Source of the DNA: Leptospira sp.
GTDB taxonomy: Bacteria; Spirochaetota; Leptospiria; Leptospirales; Leptospiraceae
Reading direction: 5' to 3'
NCBI GenBank assembly: GCA_027531445.1
Contig: JAPZRK010000110.1
Coordinates: forward strand, 1-39,162
Length of the DNA: 39,162 nucleotides
Shown one piece after another: positions 1-7,137 of the stretch. A model generated the notes under the pieces. The model made no database searches and was not told where the DNA came from. It worked only from the letters and a program-made list of their open reading frames with translations. Position 1 is the first letter of the stretch, and each line of letters opens with the position of its first letter. The position numbers were made by a program, and so were the translations under genes.

Positions 1-1188
1 TGTAAGTGCATCGTAATGTGCAATATGTTTCAATTGTCTTTCGTGTTCTTTGATCCATGTGATGTCACTAAATATAGCAACGTAATTTTGGATGACACCA
101 TCCGTATCGCTAACAGCGCTGATTGTCGCCATCTCCGCGTATACTTCTCCATTTTTGCGTCGATTCCAAACTTCGCCGTACCAATGACCTTTTACTGAAA
201 TGTCATGCCAAAGTGCGGCATAAAATTCATTTGATTGTCTACCTGACTTTAAAATACGGGGATTGTTTCCTATGGCCTCTTCTCGGCTAAATCCAGTTAT
301 ATCTGTGAATGTATCATTCACCTCTAAGATTGTACCACTTGTATCTGTAATAAAAATACCTTCTTTGGCATTTTTAAAAACATTTGCCATTAAACTCAAA
401 CGTGTTTCTGTAAGTTTACGTTTATCAACTAGAGTATGTTCTGCTAAAAGATATTTACTATTATCATGAAATTGTGTAAGGCGCACATTAAACCAGTGTT
501 CTAATTTCCCTTGCGATACAGAAAATTCAAATTCAAATTCTTCAATTTTGTTCTTCAATAAATGATCAATTGAGTCGCGAAGGACTTCTTTGTCATTTTT
601 TCGCAGCAGAAAATTTGATTGATTGAACATAGAGAGATAATTTTCTCCAATTCCGAAGCTTTTGAAACCTTCTTGATTGATCGAGTAGAATTGATCCCAA
701 CAAAGGTTTGTTTGTATGATCTCAAGATTTGTATCGATGATTGCTAAGCCACTATGCAAAGCATCAAGTGTCGCTTGAAAATGTTTGATGGAATGTTGGC
801 TTTTACTCACATTCGCTATTGAAAATTGTAGCATTTTTAAAGGTGCATCCTCTTCCAAATAACCTACAAAAAGTGGATCATCAAATTCCGGTAGCTCTGC
901 AATTTCTGCTTTTGAGTATAATATAAAAAATGGAGTTTGTTTATTCTTAATAAAGTCTATAAATTCTAATTCTTTCCTTTGATCCTTAAGCAAAAGTGAA
1001 GAAACAAGAAAAACCTCAAAAGAAGCAAGGTTGTCTAACGGAAATTTTACTTCGCTGTGTATCGTGATGATCTCAAAGGCAATTGAATCGATTTGATGTA
1101 ACTTCGATTCAAAATAGGAACTGTTTTGCCCCTCCTGAATAAAAAGACAAATCTTTGTGCTTTTCGATTTCGACATATGAGCAGGCAT
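1..1188 (-). CDS. PAS/GGDEF signalling protein, 3'-truncated by the window edge
   Basis: An open frame of 396 codons runs from ATG 1188 (alternative ATG 1176) off the left edge with no stop. Residues about 9-125 look like a degenerate receiver-like domain, residues about 130-250 a first PAS-like region, and residues about 262-385 a clear PAS domain with the motifs GIFITDTSGTILEVND and FTDITGFSREEAIG. The last visible residues, HIAHYDALT, are the usual opening of a GGDEF domain, so the missing part should hold a diguanylate cyclase and perhaps an EAL domain. A role in cyclic-di-GMP signalling is inferred from this. Neither start has a clear Shine-Dalgarno. It is transcribed divergently from the dehydrogenase at 1289. 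No transmembrane segment is visible, so it is probably cytoplasmic. Confidence 0.8.
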   Translation of the reverse strand, partial: MPAHMSKSKSTKICLFIQEGQNSSYFESKLHQIDSIAFEIITIHSEVKFPLDNLASFEVFLVSSLLLKDQRKELEFIDFIKNKQTPFFILYSKAEIAELPEFDDPLFVGYLEEDAPLKMLQFSIANVSKSQHSIKHFQATLDALHSGLAIIDTNLEIIQTNLCWDQFYSINQEGFKSFGIGENYLSMFNQSNFLLRKNDKEVLRDSIDHLLKNKIEEFEFEFSVSQGKLEHWFNVRLTQFHDNSKYLLAEHTLVDKRKLTETRLSLMANVFKNAKEGIFITDTSGTILEVNDTFTDITGFSREEAIGNNPRILKSGRQSNEFYAALWHDISVKGHWYGEVWNRRKNGEVYAEMATISAVSDTDGVIQNYVAIFSDITWIKEHERQLKHIAHYDALT

Positions 1189-1288
1189 TACACTAACAAA
1201 ATATGAAATGAAATCAAGCCCAAATTTCAGAAAAGTGAATGGCAATCCGTAACAAAGATTCTACTGAATCGATTGACTGTGTAAAAAA

Positions 1289-2110
1289 ATGGGTTACGTT
1301 TTTGATATGAACATTGCAGGAAAAACGATTTTGGTCACAGGCGCTGGCATGGGGATTGGATCTATGATTTGCAGAGAACTCGCACGCGCGGGAGCGGCAA
1401 AGATTATTGGCATCGACCTATTTAGTAAGGACTTAAAAGACACAGAAATTTCGGTTAATCGGGAAGGGTGTGCATTTGTCGGATATGAATGTGATATTTC
1501 ACGCGAGGATCAAATAGATAACTTGCTTCGCTTGTTTGAAACGGAAGGAAATACCTTTGAAATACTAGTAAATAATGCTGGAATTGCACCTTCAGGTCCT
1601 TTTGTAGAAAAAGATTTTTCTGTCTGGAAAAAGGCGATTGAGGTAAATGTAATCGGTACAATCAAACTCACACATGCTTGTCTTCCTATCTTGCGAACAC
1701 ATAAGGAAGCACACATCGTCAATCTTGCAAGTATAGCAGGGAAGTTTGGTTCGGAAGGCACGGCGGTTTATTCTGCAACCAAACATGCGATTGTCGGCTT
1801 CTCGAATGCCCTTCGTATGGAATTTTACGATAACAAAGTAGGTGTGAGTTGGATATGCCCGAGCATGACTCGGACTCGAATGATAGAAGGTGTAAAATCT
1901 TCCTTTTTTACACCGGTCATTGAACCTGAGCAAGTCGCAAAGGCAGTTTGCAAAGCCATTCAAAAAAACAAAGGAGAGGTGATATTGCCAGGTTACCTAA
2001 GACTATCCATAGTGATTCTACCGACTTTATTTCCTAAGTTTTTTATGTGGCTTGCCGTAAGGGCAAAAGCCTCTCGTGGTTGGCTGACCGCCAACAAAAA
2101 TTTAAACTAA
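1289..2110 (+). CDS. Short-chain dehydrogenase/reductase (SDR)
   Basis: The 273-residue product is a classical SDR that should use NAD(P)H to interconvert an alcohol and a carbonyl. The cofactor glycine motif TGAGMGIG lies at residues 17-24, NNAG at 95-98, the structural Asn at 120, the catalytic Ser at 148 and YSATK (Tyr161, Lys165) at 161-165, so the active site is complete. The C-terminus carries a hydrophobic stretch (LSIVILPTLFPKFFMWLAV) that may touch the membrane or a lipid substrate. The substrate cannot be told from the sequence. ATG 1307 is an alternative start that would remove six residues; neither start has a strong ribosome site. The stop overlaps the end of the convergent gene at 2107-2814 by four bases. 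Confidence 0.88.
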   Translation: MGYVFDMNIAGKTILVTGAGMGIGSMICRELARAGAAKIIGIDLFSKDLKDTEISVNREGCAFVGYECDISREDQIDNLLRLFETEGNTFEILVNNAGIAPSGPFVEKDFSVWKKAIEVNVIGTIKLTHACLPILRTHKEAHIVNLASIAGKFGSEGTAVYSATKHAIVGFSNALRMEFYDNKVGVSWICPSMTRTRMIEGVKSSFFTPVIEPEQVAKAVCKAIQKNKGEVILPGYLRLSIVILPTLFPKFFMWLAVRAKASRGWLTANKNLN

Positions 2111-2814
2111 CCTTTTTCTTTGAGCCATTTCTTTCTCTCTGCGTCTGAAAGTTTTTCAATCGCATAGCGCAACATAGTGCGAGGCATCGCCTTTGAATGA
2201 AGGGTTAAAAAATTCCGAAGCCGAGTGAGATCTCGTTTGCCGATTTCACGGAGCATCCAGCCAGTTGCTTTATGTATCAAATCATGTTTATGGTTCAGTA
2301 GAAGTTCACACATTTGAAGAGTGTCATCGAACTGGCCGTTTCGGATAAAATAAAATGTAGACATTACACCGATCCGTGTTTTCCATAAATCATTTGATTT
2401 TGAAAGGACATGTAAGTAGTCTTTATCTTTATCAAAATAATAATGTCCCAAAATTTTATCGGCTGTAACATCGACTAGATCCCAATTATTGATTCGATCC
2501 ATTTTTGATTTGTAAAGATTAACATAGGGGAGTCGATCTTTTTCTGATTTTGCCTTTTTTTGATAACATAACACTAGCAAAAATAAGGCAGTCAATCGCA
2601 CTTCATGATATTTTGATGTAAGTAGTTCCGAAATTTCTGGGATCGTGATTTGTTTGTAGTGAGATTTTGCAATCAATCTTTGTTTTGGAACTGTGACACC
2701 CAAAAACTCATCTCCATAGCCGTATTCACCAGGTCCTGTTTTAAAAAAATTTGGATAAAAATTGGCTTTTTCTTTGGATGCCATTTTTTTTAGTTCAGTT
2801 TCAATTTTATGCAT
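2107..2814 (-). CDS. DNA alkylation repair protein, AlkD-like HEAT-repeat glycosylase
   Basis: The 235-residue protein is built of amphipathic helices of HEAT type and carries the AlkD-family signature NWDLVDVTADKILGHY from residue 110. Its length and the pattern of Trp and Asp residues fit the DNA alkylation repair family (PF08713). Members excise positively charged alkylated purines such as 3- or 7-methyl adducts without flipping the base; that activity here is inferred from family. It is the last gene of a minus-strand unit, 33 bases after clpS and downstream of the photolyase, which supports a DNA-damage role. An internal Met at residue 11 could also serve as start. The 3' end overlaps the convergent SDR gene by four bases. 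Confidence 0.85.
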   Translation of the reverse strand: MHKIETELKKMASKEKANFYPNFFKTGPGEYGYGDEFLGVTVPKQRLIAKSHYKQITIPEISELLTSKYHEVRLTALFLLVLCYQKKAKSEKDRLPYVNLYKSKMDRINNWDLVDVTADKILGHYYFDKDKDYLHVLSKSNDLWKTRIGVMSTFYFIRNGQFDDTLQMCELLLNHKHDLIHKATGWMLREIGKRDLTRLRNFLTLHSKAMPRTMLRYAIEKLSDAERKKWLKEKG

Positions 2815-2847
2815 AAATATTTGTTTGGTGATAAGTCTCAGAGTAAA

Positions 2848-3138
2848 CTAGGATTGGATGGATACAGTCAGTCTTTCATTGCCCATTTGCTCAGCTATAG
2901 TTTCGCATTCTTCAAGAGAACCCACATAACAAACCGCCTTACCTTGCTCATGCGCTTCGATGGCAATTTTTTTAGCTTCCCGTTTTGTTTTAAAACATAT
3001 TTTCATTAAACAATTTTCGACATGAAAGAATTCATTGACCGAATCATTGAATAGAATTACCTTTTGGAAGTATATACTTTCACGAGTGGTTTCTGTTTCT
3101 TCATTTATCGAAAGATTAGGTATTCCAGGTTGACTCAT
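2848..3138 (-). CDS. clpS: ATP-dependent Clp protease adaptor ClpS
   Basis: The 96-residue protein has a flexible N-terminus of about 24 residues followed by the ClpS core. ClpS binds N-degron substrates and hands them to ClpA or ClpC with ClpP in the cytoplasm. The ligand-pocket residues are present: FND with Asn31 and Asp32, and the His63 of AHEQGKAVC. The frame is open further upstream to 3180, but ATG 3138 is preferred because it overlaps the photolyase stop as ATGA, which suggests translational coupling. There is no strong Shine-Dalgarno, which also fits coupling. The usual partner clpA is not in the window, so the repair-gene setting is unusual. Confidence 0.85.
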   Translation of the reverse strand: MSQPGIPNLSINEETETTRESIYFQKVILFNDSVNEFFHVENCLMKICFKTKREAKKIAIEAHEQGKAVCYVGSLEECETIAEQMGNERLTVSIQS

Positions 3139-4637
3139 GAAAATAGATTCGTATCTGATCCTTCTAATTGTTTTACCCATTCCAAGTATGCGTTCAACTT
3201 AAATTTTTTCCGCGTGGAGTCAGACGACATGAATCTGAGATTCCCGAATACATTTCTTTCGGGAAACCAAGGTCGATCAAAAAGACCGAAACACCAAAGA
3301 ATACCTGTGTAAGAATTCGGATTACGACCATCGTATGCGTATTTATTGTTAAGGTATTCTAAAGTGTCAAAAGCGTCTTCGTAGGACTTGGACCATTCAA
3401 TTACTTTTTTACCCCATAACATTCGCATGTAATTATGCATTCGCCCCGTTATTTTCAACTCTTTCTGAGCGGAATTCCAAAGCTCGTCGTGGGTATTTGC
3501 ATTTTCCCAATCATCTCTTGAGTAAACGTATTCTCGCTTATCTTTTTTGTGAGCTTCGAGATTCTTTTTAACCCAGTCAGGTAAAGACGAAAGACCAATT
3601 CGGAAACCTGGATTTTTGAAAAAGAATAGATATCCGATGTCGCGCCAAGTGATCAATTCATCTAGAAAATGATTTGATGCTAGGTGGGATGTGTAAAACG
3701 TATCACGATCACCAGCCTTTTTGTGAGACATTGCCTCCGGATCCAAACCTTCGGGTGAGACTTTTTGTATGACTGCTTGAACGATTTCTTCCGCACTTAT
3801 GTAACCAAAGTGTAAATAGGGGGAAAGTCCGCTCACGGGTGTTTTGCTAAAAGGATTCGGATTGGATCTTCCTTCTAAATAAAATTCAATTTTATTTTTT
3901 AAAAAGTCGTTTAGAATTGCCACAGCAGCTTTTCGTCCACCCGTAACAGTTGGATTGGGCTCTACATCATTTTCGAATGGAAAGCCCTGCAGATATTCAT
4001 TCAAGTCTTCGTTTTTTTTACTGAATGTTTGGAAAGGTGGCAAGGTTCCTTTGTTCAAGCCTTCTAAATCTCTCTTTTGGTATTTCTGCTTTGCAAAGTT
4101 ATGATAGTATTTGGGAAATTTTTTATGAATCCATGTGCGTAGAATTCTTGCCGCACTCGCAAATTTTTCAAATTCAGAGAAGGGGATAATGGAATTGCCA
4201 TCTACGGTTAACATAGCACAGTTGACGTTTTTAGCTAATTTTTCAGATTGCTCTGGGATGATAAAACAAGGAAAGTCATCGGTCACAATCGTAGATGCTC
4301 TTTTTGCTATTTCGCGAAGGATACCACGCGCGGGATTGTGTTTGTCTTCCACATAACACCAGTAATTGATTCCAAGTTTTTCCGCTTCCGAACGATTTTC
4401 AATCATTCCTTCTAAAATGAATTTATGTATGCGTTTCGAATTCCATGGGTAATCAAGGCGTAAACCCTCATAGACAACGAGCTCCTTTTTTTGCGATTTT
4501 GCCAATTGTACTGCATAGTCAAAAGCATGATTAGAATGAAACCTTCTGTACGCCTGCAGCCAATAAACAACATACGACCCTGTTTCTAGGACGGGATTCT
4601 GGTTCAATCGCCTGATTCTTTCTTTTTGTACTGCCAT
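3135..4637 (-). CDS. Deoxyribodipyrimidine photolyase, class II type
   Basis: The 500-residue protein should repair UV-induced cyclobutane pyrimidine dimers using light and reduced FAD. The N-terminal half has the Rossmann-like antenna domain (VVYWLQAYRRFHSNHAFDYA, residues about 23-42). The C-terminal half is the helical FAD domain, with SGLSPYLHFGYIS, RMHNYMRMLWGKKVIEW and the class II hallmark DGRNPNSYTGILWCFG at 436-451 followed by DRPW. Length and motifs agree with class II enzymes rather than class I. It is the first gene of a minus-strand unit with clpS and the AlkD-like gene, so the unit may be a light and alkylation damage operon. It starts with ATG at 4637 and has no membrane segment. 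Confidence 0.9.
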   Translation of the reverse strand: MAVQKERIRRLNQNPVLETGSYVVYWLQAYRRFHSNHAFDYAVQLAKSQKKELVVYEGLRLDYPWNSKRIHKFILEGMIENRSEAEKLGINYWCYVEDKHNPARGILREIAKRASTIVTDDFPCFIIPEQSEKLAKNVNCAMLTVDGNSIIPFSEFEKFASAARILRTWIHKKFPKYYHNFAKQKYQKRDLEGLNKGTLPPFQTFSKKNEDLNEYLQGFPFENDVEPNPTVTGGRKAAVAILNDFLKNKIEFYLEGRSNPNPFSKTPVSGLSPYLHFGYISAEEIVQAVIQKVSPEGLDPEAMSHKKAGDRDTFYTSHLASNHFLDELITWRDIGYLFFFKNPGFRIGLSSLPDWVKKNLEAHKKDKREYVYSRDDWENANTHDELWNSAQKELKITGRMHNYMRMLWGKKVIEWSKSYEDAFDTLEYLNNKYAYDGRNPNSYTGILWCFGLFDRPWFPERNVFGNLRFMSSDSTRKKFKLNAYLEWVKQLEGSDTNLFS

Positions 4638-4723
4638 CTCAACTTAGATTCCATTTTTGCATTAGATCTGCAAAATTTATGACTAGAGATATTACTGGCG
4701 GGCACTATGCCTTCAATATCGAT

Positions 4724-4748
4724 AATTTGCTTAATATGTGATCAAATT
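4724..4748. promoter_or_regulatory. Inverted repeat upstream of the amtB sigma-54 promoter
   Basis: AATTTG at 4724-4729 and CAAATT at 4743-4748 form a 6-bp dyad with a 13-base centre, about 125 bases upstream of the amtB -24/-12 element. The distance suits an enhancer-binding protein site for a sigma-54 activator. It does not resemble the enteric NtrC consensus, and a short AT-rich dyad can arise by chance. Confidence 0.25.
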
Positions 4749-4871
4749 GCGGTGATACAATGTGAGGTTGTGAGATCCTTACGCTTATTTCCTGTTGAAT
4801 CCGAGGCAATCTGAGTGCTTTTTAGGCAATTCCATGAAAAGACAACTCGAACTGCCCCTTTTTTAAGATCT

Positions 4872-4887
4872 AGGTACCATTCTTGCA
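4872..4887 (+). promoter_or_regulatory. Sigma-54 (RpoN) -24/-12 promoter of amtB-glnK
   Basis: The sequence AGGTACCATTCTTGCA has GG at 4873-4874 and GC at 4885-4886 separated by exactly ten bases, as sigma-54 promoters require. It matches the TGGCACG-N4-TTGCW consensus at all but three defined positions. Transcription would start near 4898, giving a leader of about 29 bases that contains the AAGGAAG ribosome site. Control of amtB-glnK by RpoN is common in bacteria. Confidence 0.7.
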
Positions 4888-4926
4888 GATTAGTCTCGTA
4901 AATACACGGAAAGGAAGAATGGCAAT

Positions 4927-6318
4927 ATGAAAAATCATTTCAAAAAATTAGCCCTTTTGCTCCTGGTAACTCCAATGTTCCTTTTTGCAGATGAGCCTGC
5001 ACAGGTAGTGGATCCAGTAGCGGAAAAACTTGCAGCAATAGATACTCTAAAAGTGGGTTTGGATACCTTATGGGTACTAGTCGCTGGTATGCTCGTATTC
5101 TTTATGAATGCTGGTTTTGCGTTAGTTGAATCTGGATTCTGTCAATCCAAAAACACGGTAAACATCTTGGCGAAAAACTTTGTAGTTTTTGCTGCAGCGA
5201 CTTTATCTTATTGGGCAATTGGTTGGGGACTTATGTTTGGTGATGGAGCTACTCCTTACTTAGCAACGGAAGGCCTCTTTTTCTTAGGTGGTGCTGACAA
5301 CTCTCCTCTCACTGGAGACGCATATGCTGGAGTTTATTCTTCCATGAACTGGACTGGTGTCCCTCTTCTTGCAAAATTTTTCTTCCAGTTGGTTTTCGCC
5401 GCAACTGCAGCTACCATCGTATCTGGAGCCGTTGCAGAAAGAATTAAGTTTCACTCTTTTTTAATCTTCTCATTTATCCTTGTCGCTCTAATGTATCCTG
5501 TGACTGGCCACTGGGTATGGGGTGGTGGTTGGCTTGCGGGTCTCGGTTTCCATGACTTCGCTGGTTCGACTGTCGTTCACTCTGTTGGTGGTTGGGCGGC
5601 TCTTGCTGGTGCCATCGTCCTTGGTGCTAGAAAAGGAAAGTTTCTTCCGGATGGTCGTACAAAACCAATTCTTGGGCATAACATGACATCTGCGGCACTT
5701 GGAACATTGATCCTTTGGCTGGGTTGGTTCGGTTTTAACCCTGGTTCAACGATGGGAGTAGGTGATGGTTCTGTTATGTCACACGTCATTGTTACTACAA
5801 ATCTTTCTGCCGCAATGGGTGCTCTTGCCGCAACTGCGACAGCATGGATCATATTGAAAAAACCAGACTTGGGTATGATATTAAATGGAACACTCGCGGG
5901 TCTTGTTGGAATTACAGCACCGTGTGCGATCGTAAGCCCAGCCTCGGCGGCAATCATCGGACTCGTATCGGGAGTGCTAGTTGTGGTTTCCGTTCTTTTC
6001 TTTGATAAAATCAAAATTGATGATCCAGTCGGCGCAACTTCTGTTCACTTGGTGTGCGGAATTTGGGGAACTCTCGCGGTTGCAATCTTCGGATACGAAG
6101 GCGCACCTGCAGGTGTTCCTGTTCCATCTCTTGTGACACAAGTCTATGGAATTTTGGCTATCGGTGGAGCAACATTTGGTGTATCCATGGTTCTATGGCT
6201 TGCACTTAAATTTGCTGGTGGAATTCGAGTCAGTGAAGAAGAAGAAGTATCGGGTCTTGATCTTGGTGAACATGGTGCTGAAGCTTACCCTGATTTCAAC
6301 ATTAGAGCTCACGGCTAA
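4927..6318 (+). CDS. amtB: Ammonium transporter AmtB
   Basis: The 463-residue protein begins with a signal sequence (hydrophobic residues about 8-20, then FADEPAQ) and is followed by about eleven membrane helices, as in the Amt/MEP/Rh family. It conducts ammonium or ammonia through the inner membrane. Family residues are present: the Phe-gate region FQLVFAATAATIVSGAVAER near 153-172, Asp210 of the recruitment site, the twin pore histidines His218 (STVVHSVGG) and His374 (SVHLVCGIWGT), and GWFGFNPGS at 266-274. The start is supported by AAGGAAG upstream. The gene is transcribed with glnK 20 bases downstream, the classical amtB-glnK pairing in which GlnK blocks the channel when nitrogen is plentiful. 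A sigma-54 promoter lies at 4872-4887. Confidence 0.96.
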   Translation: MKNHFKKLALLLLVTPMFLFADEPAQVVDPVAEKLAAIDTLKVGLDTLWVLVAGMLVFFMNAGFALVESGFCQSKNTVNILAKNFVVFAAATLSYWAIGWGLMFGDGATPYLATEGLFFLGGADNSPLTGDAYAGVYSSMNWTGVPLLAKFFFQLVFAATAATIVSGAVAERIKFHSFLIFSFILVALMYPVTGHWVWGGGWLAGLGFHDFAGSTVVHSVGGWAALAGAIVLGARKGKFLPDGRTKPILGHNMTSAALGTLILWLGWFGFNPGSTMGVGDGSVMSHVIVTTNLSAAMGALAATATAWIILKKPDLGMILNGTLAGLVGITAPCAIVSPASAAIIGLVSGVLVVVSVLFFDKIKIDDPVGATSVHLVCGIWGTLAVAIFGYEGAPAGVPVPSLVTQVYGILAIGGATFGVSMVLWLALKFAGGIRVSEEEEVSGLDLGEHGAEAYPDFNIRAHG

Positions 6319-6338
6319 GGGAATAGGAGAATAAAATT

Positions 6339-6683
6339 ATGAAAATGATCATTGCAATCATTCAACCGCACAAACTTGAAGAAGTAAAAGCGGAATTGAC
6401 AAAAAACGAAATCTACCGATTGACCGTATCAGACGTACAAGGTTACGGACAACAAAAAGGAAAAACTGAAGTTTACCGTGGACACGAATACACAGTAAAT
6501 CTTCTCAGAAAAGTAAGACTCGAAATCGCTGTCAACGATGAGTTCGTAAAACCAACCGTAGATGCTATTTTAAAAGCGGCAAAAACGGGTGAAGGAAAAA
6601 TCGGAGATGGTAAGATTTTTATTATGCCACTCGAAGAAGTGATCCGTATCAGAACAGACGAAAAAGGCAAAAACGCGATTTAA
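6339..6683 (+). CDS. glnK: Nitrogen regulatory PII protein GlnK
   Basis: The 114-residue protein is a typical PII trimer subunit that reads 2-oxoglutarate, ATP and ADP. Tyr51 sits in the T-loop motif YRGHEYTVN, the site modified by uridylylation in enterics, and the C-terminal signature KIGDGKIFIMPLEEVIRIRT is intact. Its position directly after amtB, with AGGAG 8 bases before the ATG, marks it as the GlnK type that docks on AmtB. Whether Tyr51 is actually modified here cannot be told; no glnD gene is visible. Transcription ends at the hairpin at 6709-6746. Confidence 0.95.
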   Translation: MKMIIAIIQPHKLEEVKAELTKNEIYRLTVSDVQGYGQQKGKTEVYRGHEYTVNLLRKVRLEIAVNDEFVKPTVDAILKAAKTGEGKIGDGKIFIMPLEEVIRIRTDEKGKNAI

Positions 6684-6708
6684 ATCAAAATCGTTTTTTG
6701 TTTTGAAA

Positions 6709-6746
6709 GGCGCAAACTCTTGGCAACTGGGGTTTGCGTTTTTTTT
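6709..6746 (+). terminator. Rho-independent terminator of amtB-glnK
   Basis: CGCAAAC at 6711-6717 pairs with GTTTGCG at 6732-6738, with further pairs inward, and is followed directly by eight T residues at 6739-6746. It lies 25 bases after the glnK stop. Confidence 0.88.
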
Positions 6747-6837
6747 GCATAAAGGATGTTAGGTGTCACCTTGAGTCAATTAATTTAAAACATCAGATCG
6801 ATTCAATTAAAAATACGGTTTTTTGTTGGGAGTTTTG

Positions 6838-6866
6838 TTGACGTTTTCCACTCCAAAGTCTATGTT
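6838..6866 (+). promoter_or_regulatory. Sigma-70 type promoter of the MaoC-gene leader
   Basis: TTGACG at 6838-6843 is followed after exactly 17 bases by TATGTT at 6861-6866, a good -35/-10 pair. The predicted start near 6873 lies just upstream of the small leader ORF and about 265 bases before the hydratase gene at 7138, so it defines a long 5' leader. Confidence 0.55.
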
Positions 6867-6903
6867 TGATTTAGCTAAGGTATGAGCAAAGGAGGTGGTC
6901 CAT

Positions 6904-6960
6904 TTGGATAGTAGTTGTTACAACACAAGATTTTTGACCCGCGAGGTGGCTGGGCAATAA
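6904..6960 (+). CDS. Putative 18-residue leader peptide
   Basis: TTG 6904 starts an ORF that ends with TAA at 6958-6960 and encodes (M)DSSCYNTRFLTREVAGQ. The start lies 8 bases after GGAGG, within a 14-base stretch AAAGGAGGTGGTCC that can pair along its whole length (one G-U) with the conserved 16S rRNA 3' end. An overlapping nine-codon ORF from ATG 6882 (MSKGGGPFG) reads through the same ribosome site. The peptide has no run of one amino acid, so classical amino-acid attenuation is not indicated. Function unknown; expression is inferred from the ribosome site and promoter only. Confidence 0.45.
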   Translation: MDSSCYNTRFLTREVAGQ

Positions 6961-6994
6961 GCCTTCCGCATTGTTGCAAAACCGACCAGTCGCA

Positions 6995-7051
6995 GTCTTT
7001 CCAAGTTCTGAAAGTTGGTCCCTTTCAGGCTCTGCAGTCGCTTGGAAAGAT
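6995..7051 (+). other. Nested RNA hairpin in the leader
   Basis: The outer arms CTTTCCAAG (6997-7005) and CTTGGAAAG (7041-7049) pair perfectly and extend by two further pairs. Inside, CTGAAAG (7008-7014) and CTTTCAG (7022-7028) form a 7-bp stem around the loop TTGGTCC. No U-run follows, so it is not a simple terminator. GGAAAG in the right arm could instead pair with either CTTTCC copy in the tract 7057-7080, giving two exclusive folds. Confidence 0.55.
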
Positions 7052-7137
7052 CTCTCTTTTCCTTTCCGATTTCCTTTCCACTTAATCCTCCTCAGAAAAA
7101 ATCTTTTCCTAGGCATGCCTTCCCTGAAATTTGACCT

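Larger units (their letters stand above)
6873..7137 (+). ncRNA. Structured 5' leader (candidate attenuator) of the MaoC hydratase gene
   Basis: This stretch separates the predicted promoter from the hydratase gene and has no long ORF. It holds, in order, an extreme Shine-Dalgarno (6888-6901), an 18-codon ORF (6904-6960), an imperfect GC-rich hairpin around GGC 6948-6950 and GCC 6961-6963, a near-repeat TTGTTACAAC/TTGTTGCAAA (6915 and 6971), and a nested hairpin at 6995-7051. It ends in a pyrimidine-rich tract with CCTCCT at 7087-7092 that could pair with the AGGAGG at 6890-6895. The hydratase start itself has no ribosome site. I infer a translation-coupled leader or attenuator. I do not recognise it as a named riboswitch class. 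Confidence 0.5.

Noticed and set aside
16..469. Plus-strand ORFs at 16-198 and 263-469
   Set aside because: They lie antisense inside the PAS/GGDEF gene, whose protein motifs are clear, and they have no ribosome sites.
5488..6014. Minus-strand ORFs opposite amtB
   Set aside because: The opposite strand encodes an unmistakable ammonium transporter; these are by-products of its codon use.
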